A stretch of DNA of 64,000 nucleotides from PMNU01 sp035480575 (GTDB lineage: Bacteria > Patescibacteriota > Saccharimonadia > Saccharimonadales > UBA4665): the NCBI GenBank assembly GCA_035480575.1, contig DATIHR010000022.1:1-64000 (forward strand). The letters run 5' to 3'. Position numbers and translations under genes: made by a program. The notes below the pieces were generated by a model, which had not been told where the DNA came from, did not search any database, and was given only the letters and a program-made list of their open reading frames with translations. Positions 24,965 through 34,600 of the stretch are shown piece after piece (position 1 is the first letter of the stretch; each line of letters starts with the position of its first letter).

Positions 24965-26839
24965 ATGGACTCATCTAAAAAACCGTTTTCCCGTAATTCT
25001 AAGCGCCCCGGTGGTGCAAAGCGTGGCTTTAAAAGCGCTGGCTTTATAGCGCTGCTTATATTGTTTGGCATGATTGTGTTTGCCTTTTATGGGCAAGCCG
25101 GCGGCCAAAAAGCCATTCCAATGACCGACGCCATTCGTGACAGCAATGCTGGCAAATACAGCAAGCTGGAACTTTCCGGCAATGAGCTGGCCATTACTAA
25201 AAAGGGCGAGAGTAAACCAAGCCTCAAGACCTACATAGAGCCAAATGCTACTTTGCGCGAAGAAGGCTTTAACCTAAACACCGTTACCGTCGATCCTAAG
25301 CCGCAAAGCAGCACAAGTTCTACGATAGCCAGCATTGCGATATCGCTGCTGCCGGTTATTATTATTGCCGGCCTCTTGTTCTTTATGCTCAGAAGTGCGC
25401 AGGGGCAGGGGAACCAAGCGCTGAGCTTTGGCAAGAGCCGTGCCCGCTTGTACGGTAACGAGAAAGACAAGGTAACATTTACCGACATTGCTGGCAGTGC
25501 CGAAGCCAAGCAAGACCTGCAAGAAGTTGTAGAGTTTTTGAAGTTTCCCAAAAAGTTTGCCCACCTGGGCGCCCGTATTCCAAAGGGCGTTTTGTTAGTT
25601 GGCCCTCCGGGTACTGGTAAAACCATGCTCGCCCGCGCTGTTGCTGGCGAGGCGAACGTACCGTTCTTTAGCATTTCGGGTTCTGAATTTGTGGAGATGT
25701 TCGTGGGTGTCGGTGCTAGTCGTGTTCGTGATTTGTTTGCAAAGGCTAAGAAGAACGCACCATGCATTATATTTGTCGATGAAATTGATGCTGTTGGCCG
25801 CAAGCGCGGTAGTGGCATGGGCGGCGGCCACGACGAACGCGAGCAAACTCTTAACCAGATATTGGTAGAAATGGACGGATTCGAACAAGGCCAAAACGTT
25901 ATTGTGCTGGCTGCTACCAACCGCGCCGACGTGCTCGACCCTGCCCTGCTCCGCCCGGGCCGGTTTGACCGTCGTGTTAACATCGACCTGCCTGACCGCA
26001 AAGATCGCGCAGCAATCCTTAAGGTGCACTTTGCCAAGAAGCCGGTTAGCGCCAGTGTCGATATTGACGCGCTTGCCGCAAAATCTGCCGGTTCGTCGGG
26101 TGCCGACCTTGCGAACATCGCTAACGAAGCGGCCATTATTGCCGCTCGCCTCAACCACAAAGAAATCTCCAACGACGACGTTACTGCTGCGTTCGAGAAG
26201 GTCGCCATTGGCCCCGAGCGCAAGAGCAAGATAATGAGCGACAAAGAGAAGGAGCTGACCGCTTACCACGAGGCGGGACACGCGCTCGTCGGCCATGTCA
26301 TGCCAGACAGTGACCCCATCCATAAAGTTACGATTATTCCCCGTGGCGGTACCGGCGGTGTTACATGGGCAATTCCACCCGAAGATAAAAGCTACCACAG
26401 TATTGTCGAATACAAGGACGTGCTAGCCCGTATGCTGGGCGGCCGTATTGCTGAAGAAGTTGTATACGGCGCAGACCGTGTAACCACTGGCGCAGGGAGC
26501 GACCTGCAAAAGGCAGCCGAACTAGCCCGCGAAATGGTCGTAAACCAGGGCATGGGCAAACGGTTGCGCGACCAAGTGTTCCATGTAGATGATGGCATGA
26601 TGCTTGACCGCCTGGTGCACGAACGTGAATATTCCGACGAGACTGCCAAAGTTATTGACGACGAGGTCGAGGCGCTCATTACCGAAGCCGCCAACCGTGC
26701 TCGCTTAGTTATTAAGGCGAACCTAGACAAACTTAGGGCGCTTAAAGACCGGTTAATCGAGAAAGAAACGGTCGACGCCGACGAAGTCAAAAAGGTCTTC
26801 GCAGGCAGTACTATGCCTAAATCTGCTGCTTTGTACTAA
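24965..26839 (+). CDS. ftsH: ATP-dependent zinc metalloprotease FtsH
   Basis: 624 residues: a TM helix near 30-48, a short extracytoplasmic domain, a second TM near 118-140, an AAA+ module with Walker A GPPGTGKT (about 212), Walker B FVDEID and the second region of homology (ATNRADVLDPALLRPGRFDRR), then the M41 zinc site HEAGH (about 433). It degrades membrane and regulatory proteins as a hexamer. TATAAT (24951-24956) is 8 nt before ATG, implying a leaderless mRNA although tilS is just upstream. All catalytic motifs are intact. Confidence 0.98.
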   Translation: MDSSKKPFSRNSKRPGGAKRGFKSAGFIALLILFGMIVFAFYGQAGGQKAIPMTDAIRDSNAGKYSKLELSGNELAITKKGESKPSLKTYIEPNATLREEGFNLNTVTVDPKPQSSTSSTIASIAISLLPVIIIAGLLFFMLRSAQGQGNQALSFGKSRARLYGNEKDKVTFTDIAGSAEAKQDLQEVVEFLKFPKKFAHLGARIPKGVLLVGPPGTGKTMLARAVAGEANVPFFSISGSEFVEMFVGVGASRVRDLFAKAKKNAPCIIFVDEIDAVGRKRGSGMGGGHDEREQTLNQILVEMDGFEQGQNVIVLAATNRADVLDPALLRPGRFDRRVNIDLPDRKDRAAILKVHFAKKPVSASVDIDALAAKSAGSSGADLANIANEAAIIAARLNHKEISNDDVTAAFEKVAIGPERKSKIMSDKEKELTAYHEAGHALVGHVMPDSDPIHKVTIIPRGGTGGVTWAIPPEDKSYHSIVEYKDVLARMLGGRIAEEVVYGADRVTTGAGSDLQKAAELAREMVVNQGMGKRLRDQVFHVDDGMMLDRLVHEREYSDETAKVIDDEVEALITEAANRARLVIKANLDKLRALKDRLIEKETVDADEVKKVFAGSTMPKSAALY

Positions 26840-26943
26840 ACTCAGACTACTCGTGCAATACGGACTCGGTGGCAAAATACAGGCTAAGTGATATTCCGCT
26901 TTAAAACCTATATACTGGAGACAGCTAAAAGCCTCGATTTTCC

Positions 26944-28584
26944 ATGCAAGAAACCCAGCCAACCAAAACAAAAAAGCGCATCCCGCTCACAAATGTAGCC
27001 CTGCTACTCATTGGTGCGGCACTTATTGGACAGCTGTTGGGTTTTTTGCGGACCAAGCTGGTGAATGGTAACTTCCCGGCTGTTGGACCGGATAGTACCG
27101 ATGCATACTTTGCGGCGTTTATTATTCCGGATTTCTTTTTTTATACCCTGGCTGCGGGTGTACTAGGCGTCGCGCTGATACCGGTACTGGCCGACAGGTT
27201 ACAAAAGGGCGACCGCAAGGGAATGTGGGAAGTGTGCGCCAGCTTACTTAACTTTCTAAGTATTATTATGGCCTTGGTAGCAATGGTTATTTTTGTGTTT
27301 GCCGACCCACTTATGTCGCAGCTTGCCCATAGGTTAACGCCTGAACAGCACGATAACGCGGTGACTATTATGCGTTTACTTGCCCTAAACCCCCTGTTAT
27401 TTACAATCTCGGGCATTTTAACGAGTGTCCAGCAAACTATGGGGCGGTTTTTCTTTTTTGCCATTGCCCCGCTGTTTTATAACCTGTCTATTATTGTCAG
27501 TATTTATGTCTTTCCCTGCCATCAAGTGCATGGTGTGTGCCAGGCGGGTGGCTTGGGCCTGAAAGGCCTGGGCGTTGGGGCGTTTGTTGGCGGCATACTC
27601 CAGCTAGCGGTAGTGTGCTTTGGACTTATTGGCACGCGGTTTACGTGGCGCCCCAAAATTACGTGGCGCAACGCCGACTTCAGGACAGTACTTAACCAAC
27701 TGCCGCCGCGTTCGCTCGACCAAGGCATAGACCAAATTCAAACTATGGTCGAGACTCGTTTAGCAAGCGGTTTGGGGCAGGGTGTTATTACGTACTACAA
27801 CAACGCCTATATTTTACAGACGGCCCCCACCCTGCTTATTGGTACAGCCATTTCTACAGCAGCGTTTCCGCGCCTTGCGCAGCGGCTTAGCCAAGGACGG
27901 CCAGATTTATTTAGGCGCGATTTTTTGCGCATTTTACGGTTCATGATTTGGCTGACTATACCGGTCGCCATTATTTGTTACCTCGGCCGTGGCTACCTCG
28001 CGCGTATTATTTTTACGACCGGTGCGCCGCAAATTGCGCTTATTTTCGGCTTCTTGGCTGCTGCTATATTTTTCAGGACTATTTACACCATTGTGTCGCG
28101 TTGGTTTTATGCCCAAAAAGATACCAAAACTCCGCTGTTTGTATCGATGTTTACCATTGCCTTTAACATTGTCGCAACAGTAATGTTGGCCCGGCCTTCG
28201 GCATATGGCATGGCTGGCCTGGCCCTTTCGGTTTCGCTTGCGTCTATGATAGAAGTGCTCATATTGGGCGTCATTATGGTGACGCGCGACCGCGCGCTGC
28301 TTAATATGCCGTTTTGGGGTGGTGTGGGTCGTATTGTGTCCGTGGGCGGTTTTAGCATGCTGGCGGGCTACATTGCCGTTAAGTATTTCCCGTTAGGGTT
28401 AGCCGATCGAGGTATAACGCTGGGTGTTAAGCTTGGCTTTATCGCACTGGCAACATTTGTGGTGCACATTGCAGTATCCGGCCTGTTTGGGTTGGAAGAA
28501 GCGCGGCCGATTTTCGCTGGCATTAAGCGTATTGTACTCATGCCTATTAAGGGTATTGCTACCTACTACGACCCGAATAAATAG
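26944..28584 (+). CDS. murJ: lipid II flippase MurJ (MviN)
   Basis: 546 residues with about 14 membrane helices of the MOP-superfamily MviN/MurJ type. Recognisable segments are TDAYFAAFIIPDFFFYTLAAGVLGVALIPV near the N-terminus and QLPPRSLDQGIDQIQTMVETRLASGL in the middle. It exports the peptidoglycan precursor, which implies a self-made or partly self-made wall. A TATACT box at about 26911 gives a short leader without a clear ribosome-binding site. It ends tail-to-tail against the next gene, with the two stops adjacent. Confidence 0.93.
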   Translation: MQETQPTKTKKRIPLTNVALLLIGAALIGQLLGFLRTKLVNGNFPAVGPDSTDAYFAAFIIPDFFFYTLAAGVLGVALIPVLADRLQKGDRKGMWEVCASLLNFLSIIMALVAMVIFVFADPLMSQLAHRLTPEQHDNAVTIMRLLALNPLLFTISGILTSVQQTMGRFFFFAIAPLFYNLSIIVSIYVFPCHQVHGVCQAGGLGLKGLGVGAFVGGILQLAVVCFGLIGTRFTWRPKITWRNADFRTVLNQLPPRSLDQGIDQIQTMVETRLASGLGQGVITYYNNAYILQTAPTLLIGTAISTAAFPRLAQRLSQGRPDLFRRDFLRILRFMIWLTIPVAIICYLGRGYLARIIFTTGAPQIALIFGFLAAAIFFRTIYTIVSRWFYAQKDTKTPLFVSMFTIAFNIVATVMLARPSAYGMAGLALSVSLASMIEVLILGVIMVTRDRALLNMPFWGGVGRIVSVGGFSMLAGYIAVKYFPLGLADRGITLGVKLGFIALATFVVHIAVSGLFGLEEARPIFAGIKRIVLMPIKGIATYYDPNK

Positions 28585-29583
28585 CTACGGTACGAACTGT
28601 GGATCGCGGACCTCAAAATCGATAGACGCTATAAGAGCAGGCCTGGGGCTTTGTGTGTGCGAGGACGCTTCTGGCCTGTACTCGATCTGAATGGGCGCGT
28701 GCAGTGGTTCGCCTGCTGCATTTTCCCATGCTGCGAATAATGCGGTGTCGCGTACAAGTATGCCTGGCGTAACGCGCGTTGAGCCGTCGCTGTACGCATG
28801 TAGTTCTGCGGCTGGCTGTACGAACCGCCTTGGGGGGACTCCTGGGGCGACGGCGTTTGTGAAAGATCGGTATGAATGTTCTGCTTTGATGGTGTCTGTT
28901 AGTACCCACCCAGTGCTGTTGTTAACCAGATCTTCGCGCCAGGTAAATATCGCGCCGGCTTTTTTTTGTTTTTTCTCACCTTGATAAGGGTGCGCGAAGT
29001 AGATCGTTACTCTGTCTTCTGGCTTGAGCATAGCGGTAACGCGAGGATCGTTTATGTCGATTTTGCCGTCGAACATAAACTGTACGTCAAGCTTATCTAG
29101 CTCTATTTGTCGGGTTACTTCATTGCCAAGAATGCGTTCTTGCTCTGCGGTAATATTGCCGGCAACGATGCCTTCGGCACGGGCTAGGATTGCCTTGCGA
29201 GCACTGTCGTGCAGCTGTTTAGCTAGTTTTTGATCGGTTTCAACGCGTCGTTGTACTTCTTGTAAGATATCTGCACCTTGTGTCGCCTCTATATCCGCTA
29301 ACACTTGTCGGTATAACTCTTGGCGGTGTTGGGCTTCGTAGCGGGCGGCTAGTTCTTTTTTGGCTTTTTGGGCTTGGCGGAGCATGACATTTTCGTAAGC
29401 GATACGGCCAATTTCATCTTTGTGGCCGCCTTGCTGTATTAAACTTTGGGTCTCGGCATCTAGTTCTTGTGCGAGCGTCAGGAAGCCAAGCAGCGGTTCG
29501 ATATCAGTATATTGTCGCTGCCAGTAGTCTCGCTCCGTGACTACCTCATTGTGTACCTCTCTACTAACCCATGGCCATGGCAT
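28585..29583 (-). CDS. coiled-coil hypothetical protein
   Basis: 332 residues, soluble. The N-terminal two-thirds is a charged, Gln/Glu-rich helical region (about 15-165, LRQAQKAKKELAARYEAQ) and the C-terminal third is beta-rich (DRVTIYFAHPYQGEKK onward). No family is recognised. ATG 29583 is preferred to a TTG two codons upstream. It could be a scaffold or sensor; no catalytic motif is visible. It shares a tail-to-tail junction with murJ. Confidence 0.6.
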   Translation of the reverse strand: MPWPWVSREVHNEVVTERDYWQRQYTDIEPLLGFLTLAQELDAETQSLIQQGGHKDEIGRIAYENVMLRQAQKAKKELAARYEAQHRQELYRQVLADIEATQGADILQEVQRRVETDQKLAKQLHDSARKAILARAEGIVAGNITAEQERILGNEVTRQIELDKLDVQFMFDGKIDINDPRVTAMLKPEDRVTIYFAHPYQGEKKQKKAGAIFTWREDLVNNSTGWVLTDTIKAEHSYRSFTNAVAPGVPPRRFVQPAAELHAYSDGSTRVTPGILVRDTALFAAWENAAGEPLHAPIQIEYRPEASSHTQSPRPALIASIDFEVRDPQFVP

Positions 29584-29654
29584 ATGCAACGTTCCCTATA
29601 TTGGTAACAATATACTACATGTCGTCAATAATATGGTCTAGGCTATTATTTGAG

Positions 29655-30158
29655 CTAAGGCGCGGAGTTGTCGTAGTTATCAATACAAGCCGTGTTATGG
29701 CTGCTTGGGTTGTCGGGTTCGATCAGGGTCCATACAACGTATAGGTTGCGGTCGATATTGCTTCCCGCAACTGGCTCGCCGGCTGTGCCGTTACCGTATT
29801 TGTTACACCAATGGGCTTGCTGGACGGCTATGGTGTCCATAGCTGGGAAGTAGTTGTTGCTTTGGTTACGGTCCCTAAACTCTATGGCGTAGTACTTGGT
29901 AAGCTCGGGTGTGTTGTTTTTGAAGGTGTCGAACTCGGCGCTCGTGGTCGGGTAGTGGCCGTAGGTGTTGTAATATTCGACCAACGCACCACCGATAAGC
30001 TCCATGGTGTGTTTGCGCCGGTTGTTGCGTTCGTTGCGTTGCATGGAGGGCACGGCAATAAACAGTGCCAATATTATGATGCCAACAATAGCCAACACGA
30101 TAATGACCTCAATAATAGTGAAGCCAGTCATTTGCTTGCGGAGTCGTAACTGTTTCAT
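29655..30158 (-). CDS. type IV pilin-like protein with prepilin cleavage site
   Basis: 167 residues: a short basic leader, the prepilin peptidase site G|FTIIEV at residue 12, then the hydrophobic alpha-1 helix (IIVLAIVGIIILALFIAVP). The globular part is variable, with two Cys (HWCNKYG and TACIDNY) that may form a loop. It is likely a major or minor pilin or pseudopilin used in competence or attachment. It is isolated from the other pilin at 58744. Confidence 0.88.
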   Translation of the reverse strand: MKQLRLRKQMTGFTIIEVIIVLAIVGIIILALFIAVPSMQRNERNNRRKHTMELIGGALVEYYNTYGHYPTTSAEFDTFKNNTPELTKYYAIEFRDRNQSNNYFPAMDTIAVQQAHWCNKYGNGTAGEPVAGSNIDRNLYVVWTLIEPDNPSSHNTACIDNYDNSAP

Positions 30159-30252
30159 GATTAAAATGCTTATACTTATTAAAGCACAACACTTTCAAAG
30201 CCGGTACGTTTGTCGCCTGGTGTACAATGGATCGTAAAGGGCGAGGAGGGGT

Positions 30253-30576
30253 ATGGACAAACGTAATATGCAATATAGTGCGGTCGCCGGTATCGTAGTA
30301 CTGGGGGCTATTATTGGTTTGGCTATACACCTGAGTGGTAGTGGCAATGTGGCACCGACCGCAACCACACAGCCGGATACGCGACCGCCTGTGCTAACGG
30401 TTGTACCGGATGGCAGCGGCGTTAGCTCAACCCAGGCTGCTGCAGCGTTGCAATCGCAATCCAGCCAGTCGTCTACACTTGGGGCATCTACCGGCACGCA
30501 GTCATCGCTTATGGGTCAGCCGACCCCTAGCTTGCAGAATGCCGGCAACGGCGGTATCACCAACCTATTACGATAA
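30253..30576 (+). CDS. membrane-anchored Ser/Thr/Gln-rich extracytoplasmic protein
   Basis: 107 residues: an N-terminal membrane anchor (about 10-29, AVAGIVVLGAIIGLAIHL), then a low-complexity Thr/Ser/Gln/Pro tail with no Cys. GAGGAGG lies just upstream of ATG, so this gene has a normal leader. Such tails often form stalks or spacers outside the membrane. No family is recognised. Confidence 0.55.
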   Translation: MDKRNMQYSAVAGIVVLGAIIGLAIHLSGSGNVAPTATTQPDTRPPVLTVVPDGSGVSSTQAAAALQSQSSQSSTLGASTGTQSSLMGQPTPSLQNAGNGGITNLLR

Positions 30577-30671
30577 AGAGATTGTGTAACCTGTCTTTTC
30601 AGGAAGAACTTGTGGCGATATGGGCATGCCTGTGTTGTTACTACCCTATCACCCCTGTATAATCAAGTGCG

Positions 30672-32450
30672 ATGCCGCAAGACCATATTCGAAATTTTTG
30701 TATTATCGCGCACATCGACCACGGCAAGTCGACACTTGCCGACCGATTGCTTGAAGTCACTGGCACGGTAGAGAAGCGCCTCATGAAAGAGCAGCTATTA
30801 GACCGCATGGATTTGGAGCGTGAACGCGGTATTACTATTAAGCTGCAACCGGTGCGTATGGATTACCAAGGCTATCAGCTCAATCTTATAGACACCCCCG
30901 GCCACGTAGATTTTAGCTACGAAGTATCACGCAGCCTAGAAGCGTGCGAGGGTGCTATTTTAGTGGTCGATGCCACCCAGGGCATGCAGGCCCAAACGCT
31001 GGCCAATGTATATCTGGCATTAGCGGCCGACCTTACAATTATTCCGGTGCTTAACAAAATTGACTTGCCTGCAGCCGATGTGGAACGTGTTGGGGCGGAA
31101 ATTGTCAGCCTGTTAGGTTGCGCGTTCGAGGATATCCTACAAATTTCGGCCAAGACCGGGCAGGGGGTGGATGCGGTACTGGAGCGCGTGATTGCCGATG
31201 TGCCGCCTCCCAGTGGCGACAAAGATACCGCAACCCGGGCGCTTATTTTTGATAGTTATTACGATGATTACCGCGGTGTTATTTTGTACATACGCGTGGT
31301 AGATGGCCGTATTGGTAAGGGCGATGGCATACATATGATGGCGTCCGGCGGCAAGGGTCTGGCGTTAGAGGTGGGTGCGCTACGGCCAGATATGTCCCCG
31401 CTTGGTGCAATTGAAACCGGCGAGATCGGCTACATTGTAACCAACCTTAAAAGTACGCGCGAAGCAAAGGTGGGCGACACTATTACGCTTACTAAACTAC
31501 TCGCTACCACCCCCCTGCCCGGCTACCAAGATGTTAAGCCATTTGTATACGCCGGGTTTTTCCCAGATAGCAACGAGCACTATCAAGAGCTAAAGGACGC
31601 TATCGAAAAACTTAGCCTCAGTGACTCTGCTCTGCAGTTCGAACCAGAAAACTCACCGGTGCTTGGCTTTGGGGTGCGGGTTGGGTTTTTGGGGTTACTA
31701 CACATGGATATTGTGCGTGAACGCTTGGAGCGCGAGTACGACCTTGACCTCGTGGTCACTAATCCATCTACTGACTACCAAGTGACCATGCAAAATGGCC
31801 ACGAGCTAGACATTAAAAGCGCGGCCGACTTGCCCGATGTGGCCGGTATTGCAGAAATCCGTGAACCCTGGATTAAGGGCGAGATTGTTGCCCCCAAGCC
31901 ATATGTGGGGCCACTTATACAGCTTATAAACACCAAGCGCGGCCTGCATAAAAATCTTAGCTACTTAGACGAGCGAGCGCTCATTACCTTCGAGGCACCG
32001 CTCGCTAACTTGTTGACCGATTTTTACGATCAGCTTAAGAGTATTACTAGCGGCTACGGATCGTTTAACTACGAGCTGGCCGACTACCGCGCCGAAGACC
32101 TCGTGCGCGTTGATTTTTACGTAGCCGGCGAGAAGGTAGACAGCCTCAGTATTATGGTGCACCGTACTGAGGCCGAGCGCCTTGGCCGGAGTATTGTCGA
32201 AAAGTTAAAAGAAGTTATTCCTAGGCAGCAGTTTGCCGTTAGCTTACAAGCCGCCATTGGCGCCCGTTTTATTGCCCGCGAGGATTTGTCGGCCTTCAGG
32301 AAGGATGTGACCACCGGCCTGTACGGCGGCGATGTATCACGCAAAAAGAAGGTGCTTGCTAAGCAAGCCAAAGGTAAAAAGCGTATGAAACGTTTCGGTA
32401 AGGTAGATATTCCAGCCGAGGCATTTACCGTAATGCTCAAGCGCGATTAG
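30672..32450 (+). CDS. lepA: elongation factor 4 (LepA)
   Basis: 592 residues with the full LepA layout: GTPase G1 (AHIDHGKST), G2/G3 (RERGITI, DTPGHVDF), G4 (NKID), domains II-III and the LepA-specific C-terminal domain (AFTVMLKRD end). It back-translocates or remodels stalled ribosomes. TTGTTA-17-TATAAT (30635-30663) lies 8 nt before ATG, a leaderless start. The stop overlaps the convergent gene by four nt. Confidence 0.97.
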   Translation: MPQDHIRNFCIIAHIDHGKSTLADRLLEVTGTVEKRLMKEQLLDRMDLERERGITIKLQPVRMDYQGYQLNLIDTPGHVDFSYEVSRSLEACEGAILVVDATQGMQAQTLANVYLALAADLTIIPVLNKIDLPAADVERVGAEIVSLLGCAFEDILQISAKTGQGVDAVLERVIADVPPPSGDKDTATRALIFDSYYDDYRGVILYIRVVDGRIGKGDGIHMMASGGKGLALEVGALRPDMSPLGAIETGEIGYIVTNLKSTREAKVGDTITLTKLLATTPLPGYQDVKPFVYAGFFPDSNEHYQELKDAIEKLSLSDSALQFEPENSPVLGFGVRVGFLGLLHMDIVRERLEREYDLDLVVTNPSTDYQVTMQNGHELDIKSAADLPDVAGIAEIREPWIKGEIVAPKPYVGPLIQLINTKRGLHKNLSYLDERALITFEAPLANLLTDFYDQLKSITSGYGSFNYELADYRAEDLVRVDFYVAGEKVDSLSIMVHRTEAERLGRSIVEKLKEVIPRQQFAVSLQAAIGARFIAREDLSAFRKDVTTGLYGGDVSRKKKVLAKQAKGKKRMKRFGKVDIPAEAFTVMLKRD

Positions 32451-32944
32451 GCTGCTGGCATGAGATTGGCGGCCCTGCGTATGGCGGGCCAGGTTTCTGG
32501 AACGTACTGGACTATGCTGCCGCCAGTGGTCCGGTCGGTTGGCTTGATATTTGATACGTGCGGTACGAACAACCGTGCGGCATCCATTAGTGGCCGGCCG
32601 GCAATAACAACTATCCCGTGGTAGTCCGAAGGGTCAGAGCCCGTCTCGTGCACGGCGCGGGTGAGTGTGAAGTCTAGATCTACTATGCTGTCAGGATACG
32701 CACTGGCGGTGTCTAACGATGGGGCCGCGAGTACGGTGGCGCCGAGCTCTACGCATATCATGGCGGCCGATTCTTGCTTATATCGTTCGGTGCCGCTCAT
32801 GACAAGGGCGCGTTCGCCGAGCCCTTGTGCCCGTAGCCAGTCGCCTGCCCGGGTCATTTGCTCAAGCCCTAGCAAGTTCAATTGTCCTCGGTCAATATCA
32901 ATAGCCCCACCCTGTACTAGATATACTGGTGATTGTAGCCCCAT
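32447..32944 (-). CDS. degenerate histidine-phosphatase-like protein
   Basis: 165 residues. The order of segments (VYLVQGGA, LNLLGLEQMTRAGDWL, VMSGTERYKQESAAMI, GIVVIAGRP) follows a histidine phosphatase, but the RHG motif is QGG and the second catalytic His is also lost. It is probably a non-catalytic relative; homology is suggestive only. GAGG is 8 nt before ATG. It overlaps the lepA 3' end by 4 nt in convergent orientation. Confidence 0.45.
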   Translation of the reverse strand: MGLQSPVYLVQGGAIDIDRGQLNLLGLEQMTRAGDWLRAQGLGERALVMSGTERYKQESAAMICVELGATVLAAPSLDTASAYPDSIVDLDFTLTRAVHETGSDPSDYHGIVVIAGRPLMDAARLFVPHVSNIKPTDRTTGGSIVQYVPETWPAIRRAANLMPAA

Positions 32945-33025
32945 ACGCGTTACCTCGTTATTTACATCAATTAAATCTCAAATACAAGATTTTGCAAGAC
33001 CCGCGCTTGTGCCATAATAGAACAA

Positions 33026-33718
33026 ATGGATGGTACGAACTACACACCGAATCCGGAGGTATTAGAGCGGCTCAAAGGCATTCACTTCTTAGGCGTGGTG
33101 GGGCCGACGGCAGCTGGTAAATCGACACTTATTAAGGAAGCTTTGGCACGTGAACCCAGCTTACACATGGTGCGTAACCATACGAGCCGCCCCCCGCGCG
33201 AAGGCGAGCAAGATCGTACCGAAGTTATTTTCCACCCGCGCCAAGAAATGGAATGGCGGATCGATAAGGGCGAATACGTACAGGTTGCCCCCAGCTTTTT
33301 TGGCGATTTGTACGCAACCGGCCCAGACGATTACAGTACCGATGGCATTGCGGTACTGCCCATACTTGCCGATGCAGTGCCGATTTTTCGCACGCTGCCG
33401 TTTAAACAGTTCGATTGTATTTTTGTTGTGCCACCTAGTTGGGACGTATGGCTGCGCCGCATTAGCCACCACCACTTTACGCTCGATAAGTTGGAGCGAC
33501 GCATGCAGGAGGCCGAGCGTTCGCTTGCTTATGCGCTTGTTGACCCCGACATCAAAATGCTGATAGATCTAGATGTACAAACAGGTGTCGACGATATGCT
33601 GACGCTCGCACTGGGCAAGCCTATGTCGGAACGGCTGAGTGCCGATCAGCAACGTGGTCGCGAACTAGCCGCCGAACTGCTGATGCGCATGAAACAGAGC
33701 GACAGCCAGCGAGAATAA
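33026..33718 (+). CDS. guanylate-kinase-like protein (intact P-loop)
   Basis: 230 residues. The P-loop GPTAAGKST is at 26-34; NHTSRPPREGE matches the guanylate-binding TTRPPRxGE of Gmk; and a lid region follows (FDCIFVVPPSWDVWLRRI). The chain is longer than usual Gmk (about 200), with a C-terminal helix. It probably phosphorylates GMP or a related nucleotide. CATAAT is 7 nt before ATG. A second Gmk-like gene follows at 33788 and may be its divergent duplicate. Confidence 0.8.
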   Translation: MDGTNYTPNPEVLERLKGIHFLGVVGPTAAGKSTLIKEALAREPSLHMVRNHTSRPPREGEQDRTEVIFHPRQEMEWRIDKGEYVQVAPSFFGDLYATGPDDYSTDGIAVLPILADAVPIFRTLPFKQFDCIFVVPPSWDVWLRRISHHHFTLDKLERRMQEAERSLAYALVDPDIKMLIDLDVQTGVDDMLTLALGKPMSERLSADQQRGRELAAELLMRMKQSDSQRE

Positions 33719-33787
33719 CACGCCGAATACTTATCATGTTAAGTATATTGTGCTGGAAAATTCGTCATTTTCCTGTATAGTGTACCT

Positions 33788-34588
33788 ATGGAACCGCACG
33801 GGCCTATTCTTTTAGGTAGTATGCAAACGGGCACTCCCGCGCAGCCCGGTACAACGCCGCACCTTGTGCGGCGTTTAGAGTTTAAAGAGGCCCTGTACAA
33901 TTACAAACCTAGCCCCGAAGCCCGTACGGTCGTACAGGCAACACCTATGGTGCTGCTCGTTGGCCCCAGTGCCTCTGGCCGTAATACCATCATTACCGAG
34001 TTACTTAAGACCGGCCGGTACCACTTTATTGTTTCCGATACGACCCGGCCGCCGCGGGTAAACAACGGCATCCTCGAGCGTAACGGGGTAGAGTACTGGT
34101 TTATTAGCGAAGACGACATGCTAGAGGGTATTCAGCAGGGCGAATACCTCGAGGCCGAGATTGTATTTGGCCAGCAAGTTTCCGGTACGAGTGTGCGCGA
34201 GTTACGTAAGACGCAGCAAGAGGGCCGTATTGCAATTACCGACATCGACGTTGGCGGCATAAATGCCATTATGCACACGAAGCCTGACACCATCGCCCTA
34301 TTACTGCTACCTCCCAGTTTCGAAATATGGCAGCAACGTCTTCACCAGCGTGGTGACATGACCTTAGATGAAAAACGTCGCCGCTTCGAAACGGCATGCC
34401 GCATATTCGCAGCATGCGCTAACGACCACCGGGTAACCATTATCATTAACGATAACCTAGAGCGGGCTGTACAGCAGGTGCGTCGTATTGCCGAAGATGG
34501 GGCGGTAGATGCTGCTGAGCAAGCCCGTGGCCGCGCTATAGCCGAACGGCTACTGATCGACACGCAAACATTGCTAAAACGTATGTAG
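33788..34588 (+). CDS. guanylate-kinase-like protein with P-loop Lys changed to Arg
   Basis: 266 residues with an N-terminal extension of about 50. The Gmk signature is strong (DTTRPPRVNNG, NGVEYWFISEDDM, FGQQVSGTS, ITDIDVGGI). The P-loop reads GPSASG-R65-NT: the lysine that contacts ATP phosphates is Arg (codon CGT). It may have low or altered kinase activity. TATAGT ends 6 nt before ATG. Of the two Gmk-like proteins this one keeps the better GMP-binding segment and the other the better P-loop. Confidence 0.8.
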   Translation: MEPHGPILLGSMQTGTPAQPGTTPHLVRRLEFKEALYNYKPSPEARTVVQATPMVLLVGPSASGRNTIITELLKTGRYHFIVSDTTRPPRVNNGILERNGVEYWFISEDDMLEGIQQGEYLEAEIVFGQQVSGTSVRELRKTQQEGRIAITDIDVGGINAIMHTKPDTIALLLLPPSFEIWQQRLHQRGDMTLDEKRRRFETACRIFAACANDHRVTIIINDNLERAVQQVRRIAEDGAVDAAEQARGRAIAERLLIDTQTLLKRM

Positions 34589-34600
34589 TACACTACGCGT

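Noticed and set aside
25231..26244. Long minus-strand open frame (337 codons) inside ftsH
   Set aside because: It lies fully antisense to a gene with intact FtsH motifs, its composition is Ser/Ala/Arg-rich shadow sequence and no domain is recognisable.
33755..33773. GGAAAAT-TCGTC-ATTTTCC hairpin before the second guanylate-kinase-like gene
   Set aside because: It lacks a T-run and overlaps the promoter spacer region, so it is neither a convincing terminator nor a defined operator; left unassigned.
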